A stretch of DNA of 57,882 nt. Origin: Oscillospiraceae bacterium. Lineage in GTDB: Bacteria; Bacillota; Clostridia; Oscillospirales; Oscillospiraceae. Below, piece after piece: positions 53,637-57,882 of this stretch (positions within the stretch are counted from its first letter, which is position 1; each line of letters opens with the position of its first letter). The DNA is taken from positions 1 through 57,882 of the forward strand of contig JAFYAU010000040.1 of NCBI GenBank assembly GCA_017540565.1. Reading direction: 5' to 3'. A program made the position numbers and the translations under genes. The notes under the pieces were generated by a model that did no database searches, had not been told where the DNA came from, and saw nothing but the letters and a program-made list of their open reading frames with translations.

Positions 53637-53822
53637 ATGTCAGAAATTCACGTGAAAGAGAATGAGTCTCTGGACAGCGCTCTGAGAAGATTCAAACGCA
53701 GCTGCGCCAAGGACGGTGTTCTTTCCGATCTGAGGAAGAAGGAATACTACCAGAGCCCCAGCGTTAAGCGCCGCAAGAAATCCGAGGCGGCACGCAAGAA
53801 CAAGAACAAGAGATATTACTAA
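53637..53822 (+). CDS. rpsU: Small ribosomal subunit protein bS21
   Basis: A 61-residue basic ribosomal protein with the S21 features: the N-terminal [20 protein letters not shown], the [20 protein letters not shown] helix and a Lys/Arg-rich end (KNKNKRYY). It lies near the anti-Shine-Dalgarno site of the 30S subunit. GGAGGGAGG precedes the ATG; its own strong promoter and terminator make it monocistronic. Confidence 0.97.
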   Translation: MSEIHVKENESLDSALRRFKRSCAKDGVLSDLRKKEYYQSPSVKRRKKSEAARKNKNKRYY

Positions 53823-53830
53823 AATATCAG

Positions 53831-53863
53831 CGCCCCGGCCGAAGTTCGGCCGGGGCGTTCTTC
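53831..53863 (+). terminator. Terminator of rpsU
   Basis: A perfect 11-bp stem CGCCCCGGCCG-AAGTT-CGGCCGGGGCG then TTCTTCT. Confidence 0.85.
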
Positions 53864-53897
53864 TGTCCTGTGACGGACCGTTATTCATATGACAGCC

Positions 53898-54134
53898 TCA
53901 GTGTCTCCTGCCGAGATAGGTGAGCACGGCGAGGACGAGCCCGATCAGGACGTACAGGCCGAAGATCAGGCCGAGAAGCCAGGCGACGATCGTCCCGATC
54001 AGGGGAACGATGGATATGATCTTTACGAGGACTCCTCCCACGACGCCGATCATCAGATGGATGGCGACAGAGATCAGAAGGGACTTCAGATCGGTGACGT
54101 TCAGGGCGAAGGGGAAGATGCGGCGGAGTTCCAT
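53898..54134 (-). CDS. Small membrane protein with two or three hydrophobic segments
   Basis: A 78-residue very hydrophobic protein of unknown function. After an N-terminal stretch MELRRIFPFALNVTDLKSLL come strong membrane helices, ISVAIHLMIGVVGGVLVKII and IGTIVAWLLGLIFGLYVLIG, and a short basic end YLGRRH. It resembles the small Gly-rich integral proteins often seen as single genes in Clostridia. AAAGGAGGTG lies 9 bases before the ATG, which supports a real gene. It has its own promoter, and the opposite-strand ORF over it is a shadow. Confidence 0.75.
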   Translation of the reverse strand: MELRRIFPFALNVTDLKSLLISVAIHLMIGVVGGVLVKIISIVPLIGTIVAWLLGLIFGLYVLIGLVLAVLTYLGRRH

Positions 54135-54160
54135 GAGCGAACACCTCCTTTCTGTGGGAT

Positions 54161-54188
54161 ATCATATCACAGAAGGGGAGAAAGTCAA
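54161..54188 (-). promoter_or_regulatory. Promoter of the small membrane protein gene
   Basis: TTGACT at 54188-54183 and TATGAT at 54166-54161 on the minus strand, 16-base spacing. Confidence 0.6.
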
Positions 54189-54219
54189 TGAACAGACTGT
54201 GAATGTATCCTCCCGTCCC

Positions 54220-54248
54220 TTGCTTTTTGTCCGGGCTGCGTGTAAACT
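54220..54248 (+). promoter_or_regulatory. Promoter of the cupin-like/SUF gene cluster
   Basis: TTGCTT at 54220-54225 and TAAACT at 54243-54248, 17-base spacing, 40 bases before the start at 54288. Confidence 0.55.
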
Positions 54249-54287
54249 GAAACCGTCAAAATCTCTGAAGAAAGGAACATCGTCACC

Positions 54288-54737
54288 ATGTTTATGAACT
54301 GTGAAGGCGAATACGGAAAATACATCGTACAGGATCTGAACGCCCCCAAGACGGGCACCCCCGAATTCCAGGAGATCTACAACAGGTTTGCCAAGCGCAT
54401 CCTCTGGATCGACGGGAACACCGTCCCCGGCGCGTTCCAGATGAACACCAGCTGGTACAAGAAGGTGCCGGAGCTCAATCCCATCTTCGAGGAGCACGCG
54501 CACGACTCCGACGAGCTGATCGGCTTCTTCGGCAGCAATCCGGAGGATCCCTACGATCTCGGAGCGGAGCTGGAAGTGACCATCAACGGGGAGACCCACA
54601 TCCTGACGAAGACCTCCCTGATCTTCATCCCGGCCAACATGCCGCACATGCCGCTGAAATTCAACCGCGTGGACCGTCCCATCTTCCACTTCTCGGTCGT
54701 CATGAGCAGGGAATACGGAGGAGAGGCGTACCGGTAA
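54288..54737 (+). CDS. Cupin-like protein
   Basis: A 149-residue soluble protein with a cupin-like beta-barrel pattern. PIFEEHAHDSDELIGFFGSN near residues 63-82 holds the His/Glu cluster of a metal site, and LEVTINGETHILTKTSLIFI with PANMPHMPLKFNRVDRPIFH gives the second half of the barrel, with another His. Such proteins are frequent in Clostridia with no assigned substrate. It is 40 bases before the SufC-like gene. AAGAAAGGAACATC gives a weak binding site. Confidence 0.7.
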   Translation: MFMNCEGEYGKYIVQDLNAPKTGTPEFQEIYNRFAKRILWIDGNTVPGAFQMNTSWYKKVPELNPIFEEHAHDSDELIGFFGSNPEDPYDLGAELEVTINGETHILTKTSLIFIPANMPHMPLKFNRVDRPIFHFSVVMSREYGGEAYR

Positions 54738-54777
54738 CGCCGCAGAGACCCTTTATCACGCAAGGAGCAACCAGAAC

Positions 54778-55509
54778 ATGCTAGAACTGAAGAACATCCG
54801 TTTCTCCGTCCTCGACGAGAACGGGGAAACAAAGGCCATCATCCGCGACCTGAGCCTGACCCTGTCCGACCGCCGGTTCCTGGCGATCACGGGTCCGAAC
54901 GGGAGCGGTAAGTCCACGCTGGCCAAGCTGATCGCCGGCATCGAAAAGCCCACGGAGGGCCGCATCCTGCTGGACGGGGAGGACATCACGGACCTGAGCA
55001 TCACGGAGCGCGCCCGCGCCGGCATCGGCTTCGGGTTCCAGCAGCCCGTGCGCTTCAAGGGCCTGACCGTGTTCGACCTGCTGCGGATCGCGTCCGGGAA
55101 GAAGCTGAACGTATCCGAGGCCTGCAGCTACCTGTCCGAGGTCGGACTGTGCGCCAGAGACTACATCAACCGGGAGGCCAACAGCTCCCTGTCCGGCGGT
55201 GAGCTCAAGAGGATCGAGATCGCCACGGTGCTGGCCAGAAAGTCCCGCCTGACCGTGTTCGACGAGCCGGAGGCAGGGATCGACCTGTGGAGCTTCCAGA
55301 ACCTGACGCGCGTCTTCCAGTCCATGCGGGAGGACATCCGCGACAGCTCCATGATCGTCATCTCGCACCAGGAGCGCATCCTGGAGATCGCCGACGACAT
55401 CCTGGTCCTGACGGCCGGCGAGATCGACAAGTACGGGCCGCGGGAGGAGATCCTGCCCCAGGTGCTGGGGACCGAATCCGCGCAGAACGCCTGCGACAGA
55501 CTGAAGTGA
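54778..55509 (+). CDS. sufC: SufC-like ABC ATPase (minimal SUF/SMS system)
   Basis: A 243-residue ABC ATPase of the SufC type, which drives iron-sulfur cluster assembly on its partner. Walker A GPNGSGKST is at 39-47, the signature LSGGE at 138-142, the Walker B LTVFDEPEAG at 158-167 and the switch His in VISHQERILEIADD. It has no membrane partner gene but is followed 10 bases later by a SufB/D-like gene, the arrangement of the minimal SmsCB system. The start at 54778 has AAGGAGC upstream. Confidence 0.9.
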   Translation: MLELKNIRFSVLDENGETKAIIRDLSLTLSDRRFLAITGPNGSGKSTLAKLIAGIEKPTEGRILLDGEDITDLSITERARAGIGFGFQQPVRFKGLTVFDLLRIASGKKLNVSEACSYLSEVGLCARDYINREANSSLSGGELKRIEIATVLARKSRLTVFDEPEAGIDLWSFQNLTRVFQSMREDIRDSSMIVISHQERILEIADDILVLTAGEIDKYGPREEILPQVLGTESAQNACDRLK

Positions 55510-55519
55510 GGGAACGGCT

Positions 55520-56446
55520 ATGGTTGAACTGACAGAAGTACAGAAGAAGCTGATGGCCGAGATCGCCGACCTTCACAAGATCCCCGAGGGAGCCTTCAAT
55601 TTCCGCGCCAACAGCGAGCTGGCGGGGCGGAACACCACGGCGAACATCGACATCGTCTCCAAGCCGGACGGCTCCGGCATCGATATCCACATCAAGCCCG
55701 GAACGAAGAACGAGAGCGTCCACATCCCCGTGGTGATCTCGAAGACCGGCCTGAAGGAGGTCGTGTACAACGACTTCTTCATCGGAGAGGACTGCGACGT
55801 CGTCATCGTCGCCGGGTGCGGCATCGACAACTGCGGCGGGCAGGACTCCGAGCACGACGGCGTGCACCGCTTCTTCGTGAAGCCCCGCGCGAAGGTGAAG
55901 TACATCGAGAAGCACTACGGCTCCGGCGACGGGACGGGGAAGCGCATCCTCAACCCCGTGACGCAGGTCTACATGGACGAGGACAGCGTCATGGAGATGG
56001 AGATGGCCCAGATCAAGGGTGTGGACTCCACCGAGAGGAAGACCGTGGCCGAGCTGAAGAAAGGCGCGCGGCTCGTCGTCCGCGAACGCCTGATGACCCA
56101 CGGCGTGCAGGAGGCAGTCAGCGACTACCGCGTGACGCTCCTGGAGGAGGGCTCCAGCGCCGACGTCGTATCCCGCTCCGTAGCGAGGGACGATTCGAAA
56201 CAGAAGTTCGACGCCCGCATCACCGGCTGCGCGGCCTGCAAGGGGCACACGGAGTGCGACTCCATCATCATGGACCGCGGGACAATCCTGGCCGTGCCTT
56301 CGCTCGAGGCGATGAACGTGGACGCGGAACTGGTCCACGAGGCGGCCATCGGAAAGATCGCTGGGGACCAGCTGACCAAACTCATGACCCTCGGACTTAC
56401 AGAGCAGGAGGCGGAAGAGGAGATCATCAACGGCTTCCTCGCCTGA
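55520..56446 (+). CDS. sufB: SufB/SufD-like scaffold (minimal SUF/SMS system)
   Basis: A 308-residue SufBD-family scaffold. The beta-helix core is seen in VHIPVVISKTGLKEVVYNDF and DVVIVAGCGIDNCG, and the conserved C-terminal segments in FDARITGCAACKGHTECDS, AVPSLEAMNVDAELVHEAAI and GKIAGDQLTKLMTLGL. Its shortness compared with SufB (about 470 residues) fits the SmsB-type single scaffold that pairs with one SufC. No SufD, SufS or SufU is adjacent, so sulfur must come from elsewhere. GAGGGAACGGCT precedes ATG 55520. Confidence 0.85.
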   Translation: MVELTEVQKKLMAEIADLHKIPEGAFNFRANSELAGRNTTANIDIVSKPDGSGIDIHIKPGTKNESVHIPVVISKTGLKEVVYNDFFIGEDCDVVIVAGCGIDNCGGQDSEHDGVHRFFVKPRAKVKYIEKHYGSGDGTGKRILNPVTQVYMDEDSVMEMEMAQIKGVDSTERKTVAELKKGARLVVRERLMTHGVQEAVSDYRVTLLEEGSSADVVSRSVARDDSKQKFDARITGCAACKGHTECDSIIMDRGTILAVPSLEAMNVDAELVHEAAIGKIAGDQLTKLMTLGLTEQEAEEEIINGFLA

Positions 56447-56560
56447 CGCCCGCTTCATTCACAGAACAAAAAAACACCGGACCCGTTGGCTTAACAGTGA
56501 TAAGGAACTAATCGAGCTTATTATTGTTGGCTGACGGTTTCGGGCGTATTACAAAGAAAA

Positions 56561-56595
56561 GTCGTTGCTTTCTATTAGGAGAGCAACGACTTTTT
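56561..56595 (+). terminator. Terminator after the SUF genes
   Basis: GTCGTTGCT pairs with AGCAACGAC around a 12-base loop, then TTTTT. Confidence 0.85.
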
Positions 56596-56680
56596 CTGTG
56601 GTTTTCTTACCTTTTTTATGAACCATGTTATCGTTTCAACAAAGCCTGCATGTTTTTTTTTAAATAGATTTCCGGGCAAA

Positions 56681-56715
56681 AAGAACTCCCGCACATCTCT
56701 GTCAATGTGCGGGAG
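56681..56715 (-). terminator. Terminator of the right-edge esterase-like gene
   Basis: CTCCCGCACAT (56686-56696) pairs with ATGTGCGGGAG (56705-56715). On the minus strand it is followed by TTCTTTTTG. Confidence 0.83.
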
Positions 56716-56736
56716 ATTCTATACTGATTTCAGTTG

Positions 56737-57882
56737 TTAATTGAACAGCTCTGCAAGGGTGTCTGCATGCTCCTCAAACACTTTCAGAACGTAAGTATCC
56801 CAGTGGCGTGCATCAGCGGTGCTGCTGCCGAAGACATAGTCTTCCTGGCCATAGTCCATCACATCGAAGCCTGGCATGGCCTTGGCCGCGCCGGAGGTCC
56901 GGTATGCCGCAGCTCCTGCAAGCGTCATGCCGACGCCGCTTGTGCTGTCGTAGCTGACCCAGGCGGAAAGATCCGTGCCGGAAGGCTCCGTGCCGTCTCC
57001 ATTGGTGGTCTGGCCGCTCGCGGCAGCCTTCGTGATCTTCACAGCGCCATCCACATATTCGCCGTACATGGTATCTACATAGAGAGCGAGGGAGTCACCA
57101 AAGATCTCAGACGGTACATGACCGCCGTTCCACTGCCATTCGATCTCTGCGTCGGTTCCGGAATTCAGCCAGGCGATCTGCAGATTCAGGGAGTTCATCA
57201 TGGAGATGTCACCCTCGGAAGCGCCCATCAGGATCCTTGCCCAGGTGGGACCATCTGTTCCATCAGCTCCGATATAGTTCAGCGGGTTATAGAGATCAAC
57301 GATATTGTTGCCGTATTCGTCACCGGCCTGAATCTCGGCAATGTCAGCCTGATAAGCGGCCAGCATCTCTGCAAAAGAGGAATAATTCGCGGAATCGGTC
57401 TTGCTGGACGCGGATTGTGTTGTTCCGGAGTCAGGCGTTCCGACTTCATCGCTGCTGCCGCCGTTCATGTCGGGAGGACCGCCAGCGTTATCACCGCCCG
57501 GGCCAGCACCGTCAGGTTTCTCGCCGCTGGGCGGTCCCCCTGCGTTATCTCCGCCGGGGCCACCGTTGCCGCCGGGGCCGCCTTCCATACCGCCGGAGCT
57601 GCTGCCGGTGCTGCCCTTGACATACCAGCCATTGATGAATGCCTCCGCACGGTCCGCGTCAGTCATCGCAGCGACCTCACTATCAGAAAGAGCTGTGCCG
57701 TCACTGTTAAACCAGGTCCAGTCTTCCGCGTAAGCAAGCCTGTCAATATAATCCTGCAGGCTCTGCTCGAACTCTGCCAGGTACAGATCCAGGTAGGTAC
57801 CGTAATAGCCGTTGGTATCTTCATGTCCGGTTTCGTCATATTCGATGGTGAGAGCGACCGTATCAGAGGTATCACCGTCGCC
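56737..57882 (-). CDS. Alpha/beta-hydrolase, tannase/feruloyl-esterase-like, C-terminal part
   Basis: The open frame runs off the right edge; 381 residues are visible, with the true C-terminus at 56737. Two Gly/Pro-rich low-complexity stretches interrupt it (SSGGMEGGPGGNGGPGGDNAG and similar). The second half has NPLNYIGADGTDGPTWARIL, DISMMNSLNLQIAWLN and WQWNGGHVPSEIFGDS. The last includes a His fitting the catalytic site of the tannase-like alpha/beta hydrolase group, which splits aromatic esters. The Ser nucleophile would be in the missing part. The gene is AT-richer and uses other codons than the SUF genes. Probably secreted, but the signal peptide is not in view. Confidence 0.6.
   Translation of the reverse strand, partial: GDGDTSDTVALTIEYDETGHEDTNGYYGTYLDLYLAEFEQSLQDYIDRLAYAEDWTWFNSDGTALSDSEVAAMTDADRAEAFINGWYVKGSTGSSSGGMEGGPGGNGGPGGDNAGGPPSGEKPDGAGPGGDNAGGPPDMNGGSSDEVGTPDSGTTQSASSKTDSANYSSFAEMLAAYQADIAEIQAGDEYGNNIVDLYNPLNYIGADGTDGPTWARILMGASEGDISMMNSLNLQIAWLNSGTDAEIEWQWNGGHVPSEIFGDSLALYVDTMYGEYVDGAVKITKAAASGQTTNGDGTEPSGTDLSAWVSYDSTSGVGMTLAGAAAYRTSGAAKAMPGFDVMDYGQEDYVFGSSTADARHWDTYVLKVFEEHADTLAELFN

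Larger units (their letters stand above)
56447..56736. other. AT-rich intergenic region after the SUF genes
   Basis: No gene is supported. It contains an imperfect inverted repeat (GGCTTAACAGTGATAAG near 56484 with CTTATTATTGTTGGC near 56517), the SUF terminator and the terminator of the right-edge gene. Confidence 0.6.

Overview
The window reads as a high-GC chromosomal segment of an anaerobic Firmicute of the class Clostridia. The support is a Trp T-box riboswitch, AGGAGG-type ribosome binding sites, frequent GTG/TTG starts, a comEC-like/holA neighbourhood, ATP-type PEP carboxykinase, nrdR, an HPr-like protein, BioY, and the cluster rnc / smc / ftsY / rdgB / yhbY / nadD-yqeK / rsfS / leuS. 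No rRNA, tRNA, CRISPR array or intact transposon was recognised. The genus cannot be fixed from the sequence.

Layout. 1-0.7 kb: start of a TrpB2-type tryptophan synthase (minus), off the left edge, under a tryptophan T-box. 0.9-4.1 kb: XRE regulator, Glu-Pro repeat lipoprotein, MATE exporter and a CarD-like regulator. 4.1-11 kb: URO-D-like protein (minus), then flavin/nitro-type oxidase, ADP-ribosylglycohydrolase, a DUF2115-DUF2284 fusion, a MoaF-like protein, esterase, SIMPL protein and Nudix hydrolase. 11-12.5 kb: AbiE toxin-antitoxin pair with palindromes around its promoter. 12.6-18.3 kb (minus): prfA-tsaC-coaE-M18 aminopeptidase-2-enoate-reductase-like operon. 18.4-21.8 kb: two flavoproteins. 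21.9-23.2 kb: an unrecognised two-gene DNA-binding module. 23.3-26.4 kb (minus): nrdR, Toprim/DUF4093 protein, holA and a short ComEC-like protein. 26.5-31.3 kb: aminotransferase, HPr-like protein, pckA (minus), HAD hydrolase, nitroreductase.

31.4-34.4 kb is an AT-richer island with different codon use: a 354-residue orphan, a DUF4417 protein, a small protein that begins MGGGYHGGFG and carries an HELNH metallopeptidase motif, and a zinc-ribbon protein. The last two look like a possible effector/immunity pair. A hairpin-rich stretch with no gene follows.

34.4-53.8 kb returns to core genes: bioY (minus), acetyltransferase, 2-hydroxyacid dehydrogenase, TrmH-like methylase, topA-trmFO-plsX, rnc-radical SAM-smc-ftsY-rdgB-yhbY-nadD/yqeK-rsfS-leuS and rpsU. 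Many of these genes overlap by 1-22 bases, so they are probably translationally coupled. 53.9-56.4 kb: a small membrane protein, a cupin-like protein and a two-gene minimal SUF (SufC/SufB-like) iron-sulfur system. The right edge holds the 3' part of a secreted-looking esterase/tannase-like gene (minus).

Long antisense ORFs over high-GC genes were treated as shadows. Promoters were called from -35/-10 hexamers with 16-18 base spacing, terminators from hairpins with T-tracts; none has been tested experimentally here.
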